Shown one piece after another: positions 24,668 through 33,115 of a DNA stretch of 64,000 bases (position 1 is its first letter; the number at the start of each line of letters is the position of its first letter). This stretch comes from Streptomyces endocoffeicus (lineage in GTDB: Bacteria; Actinomycetota; Actinomycetes; Streptomycetales; Streptomycetaceae), in the NCBI RefSeq assembly GCF_016741935.1, contig NZ_JAERRG010000025.1, positions 62,001 through 126,000 on the forward strand, given 5' to 3'. A program made the translations under genes and the position numbers. The notes below the pieces were generated by a model. The model was not told the DNA's origin. It was given only the letters and a program-made list of their open reading frames with translations, and did no database searches.

Positions 24668-25318
24668 GTGAGATCAGCGGTGCGCGTCCTGGTGCAGGGG
24701 AAACCCGTCGACTCCTATCCGGCGCTGCCTCCCGAGGCCGGGCGCGGTTCCCCGCGCCGGATCACCGAGGTCGGTGAGGAGGTGCTCCGCCGCTCCTGCC
24801 GCGAGGTGACCGAGTTCGGCACGCCCGAGCTGAGCGCCCTCATCGACGACATGTTCCTCACCATGTACATCGCCGACGGCGCCGGGCTGGCCGCCAATCA
24901 GGTCGATGTCGATCTGCGGCTGTTCGTCTACGACTGCCCCGACGACCACGGCGTACGGCACATCGGCCACATCATCAACCCCGTCCTGGACCAGCCCGAC
25001 CCGGCCCACCGGCTGCTCATCGAGGAGGCCGAGGGCTGTCTGTCCGTACCGGGCGCGCGGATGGACGTACCGCGCACCGACCGCACCGTGGTCCACGGCG
25101 TCGACAAGGACGGCAACCCGCTGGTGATCGAGGGCACCGGCTACTTCGCCCGGTGTCTGCAGCACGAGGCCGACCATCTCTCGGGGCACCTCTACATCGA
25201 CCGGCTCTCCAAGCGCGACCGCAAGGACGCGCTGCGGCAGATGGCGGACCGTCATGAGGAGGTCCTCGCCCGGCGCGTGGAGAAGGCGACGGCCCTGGGC
25301 CACCAGCTCCAGCCCTGA
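24668..25318 (+). CDS. def: Peptide deformylase
   Basis: 216 residues. All three motifs are intact: GAGLAANQ (motif I), EGCLSVPG (motif II, Cys ligand) and QHEADHLSG (motif III, HEXXH zinc/iron site). It removes the formyl group from nascent N-termini in the cytosol. GTG at 24668 is a plausible start; 24653 and 24680 are alternatives. It is a stand-alone gene, not next to fmt, so it is probably one of several deformylase paralogues in the genome. Confidence 0.95.
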   Translation: MRSAVRVLVQGKPVDSYPALPPEAGRGSPRRITEVGEEVLRRSCREVTEFGTPELSALIDDMFLTMYIADGAGLAANQVDVDLRLFVYDCPDDHGVRHIGHIINPVLDQPDPAHRLLIEEAEGCLSVPGARMDVPRTDRTVVHGVDKDGNPLVIEGTGYFARCLQHEADHLSGHLYIDRLSKRDRKDALRQMADRHEEVLARRVEKATALGHQLQP

Positions 25319-25335
25319 CCGGCCCCGGCCACCGC

Positions 25336-25938
25336 TCACCGCAGCCGTCGCGCTCGCAGCACGGTGTCATGGGTGTGGTGGGTGCCGACGGGGGCGGGAG
25401 CGGTGCGTGGACGGGTCTCGTTGACCACAACCGCCCAGTCGTCGTCGAGCACCCCGGCGATGTCGTCGGGCTGGTAGTAGTCCCCGGGGTCGAAGCCCTG
25501 CTGCGGGTCCGCGCTCAGATCGGCGAGGTCATGCGTGGCGAACAGCAGCGTGCCCCCGGGCGCGACGGCATCCAGCAGCCTGCGCAGCGCCTTGTGGTCC
25601 GGCTGGCGCTTGAGCGGAAAATACTGGACCGACACCAGGTCGAACGCCGCCGCCGGGAGCGGCGTACCGGTCAGATCGGACCGCATCCACGCCACCCGGT
25701 CCCCGATGTCCGCGGCCGCCGCGGCGGCGCGCTCCAAGGCGACCCGGGAGATGTCCACCGCGGTCACCTGCCACCCCCGCCGGGCCAGCCAGACCGCGTC
25801 GCCGCCCTCCCCACACCCCACATCGAGCGCCTGCCCCGGCGGCATCTCGGCGACCTCGCTGACGAGCACCCCGTTGGGCGCCCCGCTGAAGAGCTGATCA
25901 CGACTGCCATACATGTCGTCCCAGAACTGTCTGTCCAT
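25336..25938 (-). CDS. SAM-dependent class I methyltransferase
   Basis: 200 residues. Motif I is LDVGCGEGGDAVWLARRG and the post-I acidic residue is in VTAVDISRVAL; FDLVSVQYFPL and VAPGGTLLFATHD follow. The N-terminus (FWDDMYGSRDQLFSGAPNGVLVSEV) resembles tellurite-resistance TehB-like methyltransferases. The substrate is unknown. ATG at 25938 is preferred over GTG 25947. It converges with def. Confidence 0.88.
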   Translation of the reverse strand: MDRQFWDDMYGSRDQLFSGAPNGVLVSEVAEMPPGQALDVGCGEGGDAVWLARRGWQVTAVDISRVALERAAAAAADIGDRVAWMRSDLTGTPLPAAAFDLVSVQYFPLKRQPDHKALRRLLDAVAPGGTLLFATHDLADLSADPQQGFDPGDYYQPDDIAGVLDDDWAVVVNETRPRTAPAPVGTHHTHDTVLRARRLR

Positions 25939-26018
25939 GCCCACCAACCTGCCCCCGCCCAGGGCGAGCCGACAAATTTCTTTGCGGGAACGGCAAAGCG
26001 CGGGCCGGGCAGCGGCTG

Positions 26019-27497
26019 TCAGGTCTGGGCCATGTCCACGAAGCGGGAGTAGTGGCCCTGGAAGGCGACCGTGATCGTCGCCGTCGGGCCGTTACGGTGC
26101 TTGGCCACGATCAGGTCCGCCTCGCCCGCGCGCGGCGACTCCTTCTCGTAGGCGTCCTCGCGGTGGAGCAGGATGACCATGTCGGCGTCCTGCTCGATGG
26201 ATCCACTCTCTCGGAGGTCCGAGACCATCGGCTTCTTGTCCGTGCGCTGCTCGGGGCCTCGGTTCAGCTGGGAGAGCGCGATGACCGGTACTTCCAGCTC
26301 CTTGGCCAGCAGCTTCAGGTTTCGCGACATGTCCGAGACCTCCTGCTGACGGCTCTCGGGGCGCCGGGCGCCGCCGGACTGCATCAGCTGGAGGTAGTCG
26401 ATGACGACCAGTTGGAGGTCACTGCGCTGCTTGAGGCGGCGGCACTTGGCGCGGATCTCCATCATCGACAGGTTCGGGGAGTCGTCGATGAAGAGCGGGG
26501 CCTGGGAGACGTCCGGCATCCGCCGGGCCAGCCGGGTCCAGTCCTCGTCGGTCATGCTGCCGGAGCGCATGTGGTGGAGCGCCACCCGGGCCTCGGCGGA
26601 GAGCAGACGCATCGCGATCTCGTTGCGGCCCATCTCCAGGGAGAAGATCACGCTCGGCATGGCGTGCTTGATGGAGCAGGCGCGCGCGAAGTCGAGGGCC
26701 AGGGTGGACTTACCCATGGCGGGGCGGGCGGCGATGACGATCATCTGGCCCGGGTGCAGCCCGTTCGTGAGGGAGTCCAGGTCGGTGAAGCCGGTGGGCA
26801 CGCCGGACATCTGTCCGCTGCGCGAGCCGATCGCCTCGATCTCGTCGAGCGCGCCCTCCATGATGTCGCCGAGCGGCAGATAGTCCTCGCTGGTGCGCTG
26901 CTCGGTGACGGCGTAGATCTCGGCCTGGGCGTTGTTGACGATCTCGTCGACGTCCCCGTCCGCCGCGTATCCCATCTGGGTGATGCGGGTGCCGGCCTCG
27001 ACGAGGCGGCGCAGCACGGCGCGCTCGTGGACGATCTCCGCGTAGTACTCCGCGTTGGCGGCCGTGGGGACCGACTGGACGAGGGTGTGGAGATACGAGG
27101 CGCCGCCGACCCGGGCGATCTCGCCGCGCTTGGTCAGCTCCGCGGCGACGGTGATCGGGTCGGCCGGCTCCCCCTTGGCGTAGAGGTCCAGGATGGCCTG
27201 GTAGACGGTCTCATGGGCGGGCCGGTAGAAGTCATTGCCCTTGAGGACCTCCACCACATCGGCGATGGCGTCCTTGGAGAGCAGCATGCCGCCGAGCACG
27301 GACTGCTCGGCGTCGAGGTCCTGGGGCGGAACGCGCTCGAAGCCGGAGCCCTCCCAGGCGGAGCCGCCGCCTCCGTCGCGGTCCTGTCCGTCGCGGCCCC
27401 GGCCGCCGCCCTCACCGCGGCGGAAGCGGGGGGACGGGAACCGGTCGGACGGGCCGGAGTCCGCCCATGGGTCGTCCATGGGCTCGGGCACGCTCAC
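26019..27497 (-). CDS. dnaB: Replicative DNA helicase DnaB
   Basis: 492 residues. It unwinds DNA at the fork as a hexamer loaded at oriC. It has an N-terminal collar domain (PPQDLDAEQSVLGGMLLSKDAI to about 190), a linker and a RecA-like domain with Walker A ARPAMGKST near residue 259, Walker B VVIDYLQLM, and ALSQLNRGPEQR. A Gly/Arg/Asp-rich extension of ~45 residues precedes the collar. No intein is present. GTG at 27497 follows GGAGGAGG. The upstream region carries a cluster of DnaA-box-like sequences. Confidence 0.98.
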   Translation of the reverse strand: MSVPEPMDDPWADSGPSDRFPSPRFRRGEGGGRGRDGQDRDGGGGSAWEGSGFERVPPQDLDAEQSVLGGMLLSKDAIADVVEVLKGNDFYRPAHETVYQAILDLYAKGEPADPITVAAELTKRGEIARVGGASYLHTLVQSVPTAANAEYYAEIVHERAVLRRLVEAGTRITQMGYAADGDVDEIVNNAQAEIYAVTEQRTSEDYLPLGDIMEGALDEIEAIGSRSGQMSGVPTGFTDLDSLTNGLHPGQMIVIAARPAMGKSTLALDFARACSIKHAMPSVIFSLEMGRNEIAMRLLSAEARVALHHMRSGSMTDEDWTRLARRMPDVSQAPLFIDDSPNLSMMEIRAKCRRLKQRSDLQLVVIDYLQLMQSGGARRPESRQQEVSDMSRNLKLLAKELEVPVIALSQLNRGPEQRTDKKPMVSDLRESGSIEQDADMVILLHREDAYEKESPRAGEADLIVAKHRNGPTATITVAFQGHYSRFVDMAQT

Positions 27498-27957
27498 CCC
27501 GCCACCTCCTCCCGTCCGCGAAGCGGACCTCGCCGTGCCCGTCCTTCTTACGGCACGGCTATGACACAACTGAGCGGCCGGCTTTCCGGACACGGCGCAT
27601 CGGAAGCTGGGGGTTCCAGGGCCGGATCGGGTGGCGGGCGCCGGACCACGGTAGGCCCGTCGGGACCGCCAGCCAACTTGGTTATCCACAGGGCATGTGG
27701 ATGATGGGATCCATCCTGTGGGTAAGTCGCGCGAACCTGTGCACGGGCCGGGGGACAGTGCTGTGGACAAACACACAATCACCCCGAGAACCCAGTCCTG
27801 ACCTGCGGTTTCTCTATCCAGTGCCTGTGCAGAAGAAAAACTTCCGCCCCCAGCGCAAGATCACGACAAAGGGCGCAGAGAAGATCGTCCCGCGCGCCGC
27901 CTTGTAAGGACCAGAAGCAGCTTGTGTCTCTTACCTGTGGACGATTACATTGCCCTC
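27498..27957. other. Intergenic region between dnaB and the MATE gene
   Basis: 460 bp separate these divergent genes. The central and right parts are rich in TGTGGAN-type sequences (see the DnaA-box cluster). No coding sequence is convincing; the frame at 27830-27907 is not supported. Confidence 0.7.
27683..27944. promoter_or_regulatory. Cluster of DnaA-box-like sites
   Basis: Six candidate boxes lie in 262 bp: TTATCCACA at 27683, and on the opposite strand TGTGGATGA at 27697, TGTGGGTAA at 27718, TGTGCACGG at 27739, TGTGGACAA at 27763 (complement TTGTCCACA, the Streptomyces consensus) and TGTGGACGA at 27936. Five of the six face the same way. DnaA-box clusters away from oriC have been described in S. 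coelicolor as titration sites; this could be an equivalent. Confidence 0.7.
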
Positions 27958-29298
27958 ATGACACAGGCCCCCACGAGCGCGCGGAGCACCCCGCGCCACC
28001 ACGACCGCGAGATCATCGCACTCGCGCTTCCCGCCTTCGGCGCACTCGTGGCGGAACCCCTCTTCGTCATGGTCGACAGCGCCGTCGTCGGCCATCTGGG
28101 CACCGCCCAGCTGGCCGGTCTGGGCGTCGCCGCGGCCCTGCTCACCACCGCCGTCAACATCTTCGTCTTCCTCGCGTACGCCACCACCGCGGCGGTGGCC
28201 CGCCGGGTCGGCGCGGGCGACCTCGCCGGGGCGATACGACAGGGCATGGACGGCATCTGGCTGGCCCTGCTGCTCGGTGGCGCCGTCATCGCCGTCACCC
28301 TTCCCACCGCCCCCGCCCTGGTCGACCTCTTCGGCTCCTCGGACACCGCCGCGCCCTACGCCACCACCTATCTGCGGATCAGCGCCCTCGGCATCCCCGC
28401 GATGCTGGTGGTGCTCGCCGCCACCGGTGTGCTGCGCGGCCTCCAGGACACCCGGACCCCGCTGTATGTCGCCATCGGCGGCTTCGGGGCCAACGCCGCG
28501 CTGAACGCCACCCTGGTCTATGGGGCCGGGCTGGGCATCGCGGGCTCGGCCTGGGGCACGGTGATCGCCCAGAACGCCATGGCCGCCGTCTACCTCGCCG
28601 TCGTCATACGTGGTGCGCGGCGCCATGGCACCTCGCTGCGGCCCGATGCCGCGGGGATCAGGGCCTGTGCCCACGCCGGGGCACCGCTGCTGATCCGTAC
28701 GCTCTCGCTGCGCGCCGTGATGCTGATCGCGACGGCCGTGGCGGCCCGCCTCGGCGACACCGATATCGCCGCCCATCAGATCGTGCTCACCCTGTGGAGC
28801 CTGCTGGCGTTCGCCCTGGACGCCATCGCCATCGCGGGCCAGGCGATCATCGGAAGCTATCTGGGGGCGGGAGACGAGGAGGGGGCACAAGCCGCCTGCC
28901 GCCGCATGGTGCGGTGGGGTATCGCCTCCGGGGTGGCGCTGGGGCTGCTGGTGGTCGCCTCCCGGCCGCTGTTCATCCCCCTGTTCACCGCCGATTCCGC
29001 GGTACGGGACGCCCTGCTGCCCGCCCTGCTGGTCACGGCCCTCATCCAGCCGGTCTCGGGTGTGGTGTTCGTCCTCGACGGCGTGCTGATGGGCGCGGGC
29101 GACGGGCCGTATCTGGCCTGGGCGATGATCGCCACGCTGGTCGTCTTCGCCCCGGTGGCGCTGCTGGTGCCCCCGCTCGGCGGAGGCCTGACGGCGCTGT
29201 GGTGCACCATGGCGCTGATGATGTCGGTCCGGATGGCGACGCTGTGGCTGCGCACCCGCTCCGGCCGCTGGATCGTCACCGGCGCGGTACGAAGCTGA
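27958..29298 (+). CDS. MATE-family efflux transporter (DinF subfamily)
   Basis: 446 residues with about 12 membrane helices. The N-terminal MATE signature is present (IALALPAFGALVAEPLFVMVDSAVVGHLGTAQLAGLGVA) and the ALDAIAIAGQAIIGSYLGAGD segment marks the second half of the internal repeat. These proteins export cationic drugs or metabolites by H+ or Na+ antiport. ATG at 27958 is chosen over 27922, which lacks hydrophobic consistency. It is divergent from dnaB and shares its DnaA-box-rich upstream region. The substrate is unknown. Confidence 0.92.
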   Translation: MTQAPTSARSTPRHHDREIIALALPAFGALVAEPLFVMVDSAVVGHLGTAQLAGLGVAAALLTTAVNIFVFLAYATTAAVARRVGAGDLAGAIRQGMDGIWLALLLGGAVIAVTLPTAPALVDLFGSSDTAAPYATTYLRISALGIPAMLVVLAATGVLRGLQDTRTPLYVAIGGFGANAALNATLVYGAGLGIAGSAWGTVIAQNAMAAVYLAVVIRGARRHGTSLRPDAAGIRACAHAGAPLLIRTLSLRAVMLIATAVAARLGDTDIAAHQIVLTLWSLLAFALDAIAIAGQAIIGSYLGAGDEEGAQAACRRMVRWGIASGVALGLLVVASRPLFIPLFTADSAVRDALLPALLVTALIQPVSGVVFVLDGVLMGAGDGPYLAWAMIATLVVFAPVALLVPPLGGGLTALWCTMALMMSVRMATLWLRTRSGRWIVTGAVRS

Positions 29299-29326
29299 GT
29301 GCATGTCCCGCCAGTCGGCCCCCGGC

Positions 29327-29366
29327 ACGACGGAGGGCGATACGACGGAGGGCGATACGACGGAGG
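29327..29366. repeat. 15-bp tandem repeat (ACGACGGAGGGCGAT)
   Basis: Two full copies and one partial copy lie between the MATE stop and the terminator at 29410. Confidence 0.75.
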
Positions 29367-29409
29367 ACAACACGGCGAAGGCCCAGCACAGCGGAAGGCC
29401 GACACGGCG

Positions 29410-29442
29410 GAGGGCCGCACCCATAACAGGGGTGCGGCCCTC
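29410..29442. terminator. Bidirectional terminator between the MATE gene and rplI
   Basis: A 13-bp perfect stem (GAGGGCCGCACCC at 29410-29422 with its complement at 29430-29442) and a 7-base loop sit between convergent genes. Confidence 0.88.
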
Positions 29443-29486
29443 CGGTGCACTGTGCACGGTGCCGGTGGCGACCGTCACGGCCGTCG

Positions 29487-29933
29487 TCAGGCGGCGACGA
29501 CCTCGACGCCGACCTTGGCGGCAACCTCGGCGTGCAGACGGACCGAGACCTGGTGCGCGCCCAGGGTCTTGATCGGGGCCTGCACCTCGATGCGGCGCTT
29601 GTCGACCTCCGGGCCACCCGCGTCCTTGATCGCCGAAGCGATGTCGGCCGGGGTGACGGAGCCGAACAGCCGGCCGGCGTCGCCGGCACGGGTCTTCAGG
29701 CGCACCTTGACGCCCTCGAGCCGAGCCTTGACCTCATTGGCCTGCTCGATCGTGGCGATCTCGCGGATGCGACGACCGCGACGGATCTGCTCGACGTCCT
29801 TCTCGCCGCCCTTGGTCCAGCGGAGGGCCAGACCACGCGGGACCAGGTAGTTACGGGCGTAACCGTCCTTGACGTCCACGACGTCGCCGGCGGTGCCGAG
29901 GCCGGAGACCTCGTGGGTGAGGATGATCTTCAT
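29487..29933 (-). CDS. rplI: Ribosomal protein L9
   Basis: 148 residues, full length. MKIILTHEVSGLGTAGDVVDVKDGYARNYLVPRG is the conserved N-terminal domain, followed by the long connecting helix and a C-terminal domain. It is the last gene of the rpsF-ssb-rpsR-rplI operon. Confidence 0.99.
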   Translation of the reverse strand: MKIILTHEVSGLGTAGDVVDVKDGYARNYLVPRGLALRWTKGGEKDVEQIRRGRRIREIATIEQANEVKARLEGVKVRLKTRAGDAGRLFGSVTPADIASAIKDAGGPEVDKRRIEVQAPIKTLGAHQVSVRLHAEVAAKVGVEVVAA

Positions 29934-29951
29934 GAGTCAGTCACCCTTCCC

Positions 29952-30188
29952 TTATCGCGCGGTGGAGGTGTAGGGCAGCAGCGCCATCTCACGGCTGTTC
30001 TTCACGGCCGTGGCGACGTCACGCTGGTGCTGGGTGCAGTTGCCGGTGACCCGGCGGGCACGGATCTTGCCGCGGTCGGAGATGAACTTCCGCAGCAGGT
30101 TCGTGTCCTTGTAGTCGACGTAGGAGATCTTCTCCTTGCAGAACACGCAAACCTTCTTCTTAGGCTTGCGAGCAGGCGGCTTCGCCAT
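29952..30188 (-). CDS. rpsR: Ribosomal protein S18 (Cys-containing form)
   Basis: 78 residues. It binds S6 on the 30S platform. It keeps the CVFC and CTQH residues of the zinc-ribbon-like 'C+' form, as opposed to the Cys-less S18 that some streptomycetes express under zinc limitation. It is in the rpsF operon, 18 bp before rplI and just downstream of a parS pair. Confidence 0.99.
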   Translation of the reverse strand: MAKPPARKPKKKVCVFCKEKISYVDYKDTNLLRKFISDRGKIRARRVTGNCTQHQRDVATAVKNSREMALLPYTSTAR

Positions 30189-30247
30189 TGTCTCTCTCCA
30201 GTGTGATCAAGAAGTGTGTGCTGGTCGCCCTGACCAGACCGCGCGCT

Positions 30248-30261
30248 GTTTCACGTGAAAC
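30248..30261. promoter_or_regulatory. parS site
   Basis: Perfect palindrome GTTTCACGTGAAAC, the ParB-binding centromere sequence, in the ssb-rpsR gap. Confidence 0.96.
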
Positions 30262-30275
30262 AACGCCTCGGGCCC

Positions 30276-30289
30276 GTTTCACGTGAAAC
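30276..30289. promoter_or_regulatory. parS site
   Basis: Second perfect GTTTCACGTGAAAC, 28 bp (centre to centre) from the first. The two copies carry a matching CGCCTCGGG flank, so the pair looks duplicated. Confidence 0.96.
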
Positions 30290-30301
30290 AGCGCCTCGGG
30301 T

Positions 30302-30892
30302 CTAGAAGGGCGGCTCGTCCGAGTAGCCCCCGGAGTTGCCGGAGCCGGAGCCACCGCCCCAGCCACCACCACCGCCGCCCTGGCCACCGGCCGGAGCGCC
30401 GGTCGCCCACGGGTCGTCGGTCGGAGCGCCGCCGCCCTGCTGCTGGCCGCCGCCGCTGGGGCCACCGCCCCAGCCGCCGCCCTGGCCACCACCGCCACCG
30501 CCGCCGTAACCACCCTGACCACCGCGACCGGTGGTCTTGGTGACCTTGGCTGTGGCGTTGCGCAGGCTGGCGCCGACCTCGTCGACATCCAGCTCATAGA
30601 CCGTGCGCTTGATCCCCTCGCGGTCCTCATAGGACCGCTGCTTCAGACGGCCCTGCACGATGACGCGCATGCCGCGCTGAAGGGACTCGGCCACGTTCTC
30701 CGCGGCCTGCCGCCACACCGAGCACGTGAGGAAGAGGCTCTCGCCGTCCTTCCACTCGTTGGTCTGCCGGTCGAAGGTACGGGGAGTGGACGCGACGCGG
30801 AACTTCGCGACCGCCGCACCGGACGGGGTGAAACGCAGCTCGGGGTCGTCGACGAGATTGCCGACGACCGTGATGACGGTCTCGCCTGCCAT
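30302..30892 (-). CDS. ssb: Single-stranded DNA-binding protein
   Basis: 196 residues. The OB-fold (about 1-110) is followed by a long Gly/Gln-rich linker and the acidic tip DEPPF that recruits replication proteins. ATG at 30892. It lies between rpsF and rpsR as in most bacteria. It coats single-stranded DNA at forks. Confidence 0.99.
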   Translation of the reverse strand: MAGETVITVVGNLVDDPELRFTPSGAAVAKFRVASTPRTFDRQTNEWKDGESLFLTCSVWRQAAENVAESLQRGMRVIVQGRLKQRSYEDREGIKRTVYELDVDEVGASLRNATAKVTKTTGRGGQGGYGGGGGGGQGGGWGGGPSGGGQQQGGGAPTDDPWATGAPAGGQGGGGGGWGGGSGSGNSGGYSDEPPF

Positions 30893-30974
30893 TGGGGGAA
30901 CCTCTCGGCGGGTACTGCTGGGCTGCTTGCTACTCGTTGCGATTCGGCCCCGATGACCGCTGAACGCTTACGCG

Positions 30975-31265
30975 TCAGTGGGTCTCGGGACGGAGGACCT
31001 TGGTCCGGAGGACCGACTCGTTCAGGTTCAGCTGGCGGTCGAGCTCCTTGACGACCGCGGGCTCGGCCTGCAGGTCGATGACCGAGTAGATGCCCTCGGG
31101 CTTCTTCTTGATCTCGTACGAGAGACGACGACGGCCCCAGGTGTCGACCTTCTCGACCTTGCCGTCGCCCTCACGGACGACAGAAAGGAAGTTCTCGATC
31201 AGCGGGGAGACAGCGCGCTCCTCGAGATCGGGGTCGAGGATGACCATCACCTCGTAGTGACGCAT
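30975..31265 (-). CDS. rpsF: Ribosomal protein S6
   Basis: 96 residues: MRHYEVMVILDPDLEERAV and DTWGRRRLSYEI are diagnostic. It is the first gene of the operon. ATG at 31265 follows AAAGGAGGTGGG, a near-perfect ribosome site, so the longer in-frame start at 31298 is rejected. Confidence 0.98.
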   Translation of the reverse strand: MRHYEVMVILDPDLEERAVSPLIENFLSVVREGDGKVEKVDTWGRRRLSYEIKKKPEGIYSVIDLQAEPAVVKELDRQLNLNESVLRTKVLRPETH

Positions 31266-31494
31266 GTGGAACCCACCTCCTTTGGACTCAGCGGCCACGG
31301 TCGTTCCGTGGCAGGAGGGTCGTGATGCGTATCCGCTTCGGCGTCAGTACAGACACCACCGCGGACGGTACACAGTACCCGGCTCCTGCCGCCCGCTTGA
31401 AATCCAGGCGCCTTGGCCCGCAATCTGTACACATCGGGTGTGAGCGGCGTAACACTTCGCCGCCTTGCTCTATGTGCCTACCTGGAGGTGCCTC

Positions 31495-31812
31495 ATGGCA
31501 CAGGCAGCACGATCCCAGCACAGCTTGTTCGCCTTCCTGGACACCGACGGCAAGTCGCATCCCCTGGAGAACACGGTCGCCGTGGTGACCCTGGTGATCG
31601 GCGTGATCGCCTTTGTCACGGCTCATTTCCCCCACCTCCACCTGGTCAGCTCGTGGGTCGGACTGATCGGGATGGTCAGCGGTGCCTGGGGCCAGCTGAG
31701 GTCAGTGACCACCGGTGAGCGGTTCCTGCTGATCATCGGGCTCGGTGCCGCCGGGGTCGGCTTCTACCTCGGCATGGCACATGGCGGACTCTTCGGCGGC
31801 GTGCTGGGCTGA
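31495..31812 (+). CDS. Small integral membrane protein
   Basis: 105 residues with three hydrophobic segments: TVAVVTLVIGVIAFVTAHF, VSSWVGLIGMVSGAWG and FLLIIGLGAAGVGFYLGMAHGG. The N-terminus is soluble and contains AFLDTDGKSHPLEN. ATG at 31495 follows CTGGAGGTG. It resembles small membrane proteins conserved near this locus in streptomycetes. The function is unknown. Confidence 0.8.
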   Translation: MAQAARSQHSLFAFLDTDGKSHPLENTVAVVTLVIGVIAFVTAHFPHLHLVSSWVGLIGMVSGAWGQLRSVTTGERFLLIIGLGAAGVGFYLGMAHGGLFGGVLG

Positions 31813-31930
31813 GCCCGCCCGGAGCCCGGTTGTCCCCGGGCCCGAACGGGGCGTGTCCCGGTCGCAGTAGGCTTCGGCGCGAGAGCCGGAGCCCCGACCC
31901 TGGGGACAAACCTGCCGAGGAGCGCCCCAC

Positions 31931-33049
31931 ATGAGCCTGACCCTGAGGACGATCAGCCGAGAGCAGCATCTGGCGTACATCCAGAGCCTGCCGGCGGCAA
32001 GCCACATGCAGGTGCCTGCATGGGCTGACGTCAAGTCGGAGTGGCGCTCGGAGAACCTCGGCTGGTTCGACGCCACGGGTCAGCTCGTCGGTGCCGGTCT
32101 CGTCCTCTACCGTCAACTGCCCAAAATCAAGCGCTATCTCGCCTATCTCCCCGAGGGCCCGGTCATCAACTGGTACGCCCCCAACCTCGAGGACTGGCTG
32201 CGCCCGATGCTCGCGCATCTGAAGCAGCAGGGCGCCTTCTCCGTGAAGATGGGTCCGCCGGTCATCATCCGCCGCTGGGACTCCGCCGCGATCAAGTCCG
32301 GCATCCAGAGCCCCGACGTCAAGCGGCTGCGTGATGTCGAGGCCACCTTCATCGAGCCGCGCGCCTTCGAGGTGGCCGATCGGCTGCGGCGCATGGGCTG
32401 GCAGCAGGGCGAGGACGGCGGGGCCGGCTTCGGTGACGTCCAGCCGCGGTACGTCTTCCAGGTGCCGCTGGAGAACCGCTCCCTCGAGGATGTCCACAAG
32501 GGCTTCAACCAGCTGTGGCGCCGCAACATCAAGAAGGCCGAGAAGGCCGGTGTCGAGGTCGTCCAGGGCGGCTACGAGCATCTGCCCGAGTGGCAGCGGC
32601 TCTATGAGATCACCGCGGAGCGCGACCACTTCCGGCCCCGCCCGCTCAGCTACTTCCAGCGCATGTGGACGGCCCTCAACACCGAGGACCCCAACCGGAT
32701 GCGGCTGTACTTCGCGATGCACGAGAACGAGGCCGTGGCCGCCGCCACGATGCTGATCGTCGGAGGCCATGTCTGGTACTCCTACGGCGCCTCCGCCAAC
32801 CACAAACGCGAGGTCCGGCCCTCGAACGCGATGCAGTGGCGGATGCTCCGCGACGCCTACGCACTGGGCGCGACCGTCTATGACCTGCGCGGCATCAGCG
32901 ACTCCCTCGATGAGACGGATCATCTCTTCGGCCTGATCCAGTTCAAGGTGGGCACCGGCGGGCAGGCTGCCGAATACCTCGGCGAGTGGGACTTCCCGCT
33001 CAACAAGCTCCTGCACAAGGCGCTCGACATCTACATGTCGCGCCGCTGA
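31931..33049 (+). CDS. femX: FemABX-type peptidyltransferase (FemX-like)
   Basis: 372 residues. Fem ligases use aminoacyl-tRNA to add the first interpeptide residue (Gly in streptomycetes) to lipid-linked peptidoglycan precursor. Two GNAT-like halves are visible: ASHMQVPAWADVKSEW and AYLPEGPVI, then LWRRNIKKAEKAGVEV and the conserved WYSYGASANHKREVRPSNAMQWRMLRDAY region. ATG at 31931 follows GAGGAG. The racemase-like gene follows 66 bp later. Confidence 0.92.
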   Translation: MSLTLRTISREQHLAYIQSLPAASHMQVPAWADVKSEWRSENLGWFDATGQLVGAGLVLYRQLPKIKRYLAYLPEGPVINWYAPNLEDWLRPMLAHLKQQGAFSVKMGPPVIIRRWDSAAIKSGIQSPDVKRLRDVEATFIEPRAFEVADRLRRMGWQQGEDGGAGFGDVQPRYVFQVPLENRSLEDVHKGFNQLWRRNIKKAEKAGVEVVQGGYEHLPEWQRLYEITAERDHFRPRPLSYFQRMWTALNTEDPNRMRLYFAMHENEAVAAATMLIVGGHVWYSYGASANHKREVRPSNAMQWRMLRDAYALGATVYDLRGISDSLDETDHLFGLIQFKVGTGGQAAEYLGEWDFPLNKLLHKALDIYMSRR

Positions 33050-33115
33050 CCACGATTCGCTGTCTCCCATACCTCCAATACACCGCGGCTACGAGAAAGG
33101 TTCCGGGACCGGCCA

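Noticed and set aside
26019..27497. Intein in dnaB
   Set aside because: The Walker A region and the rest of the helicase domain are continuous and of normal length.
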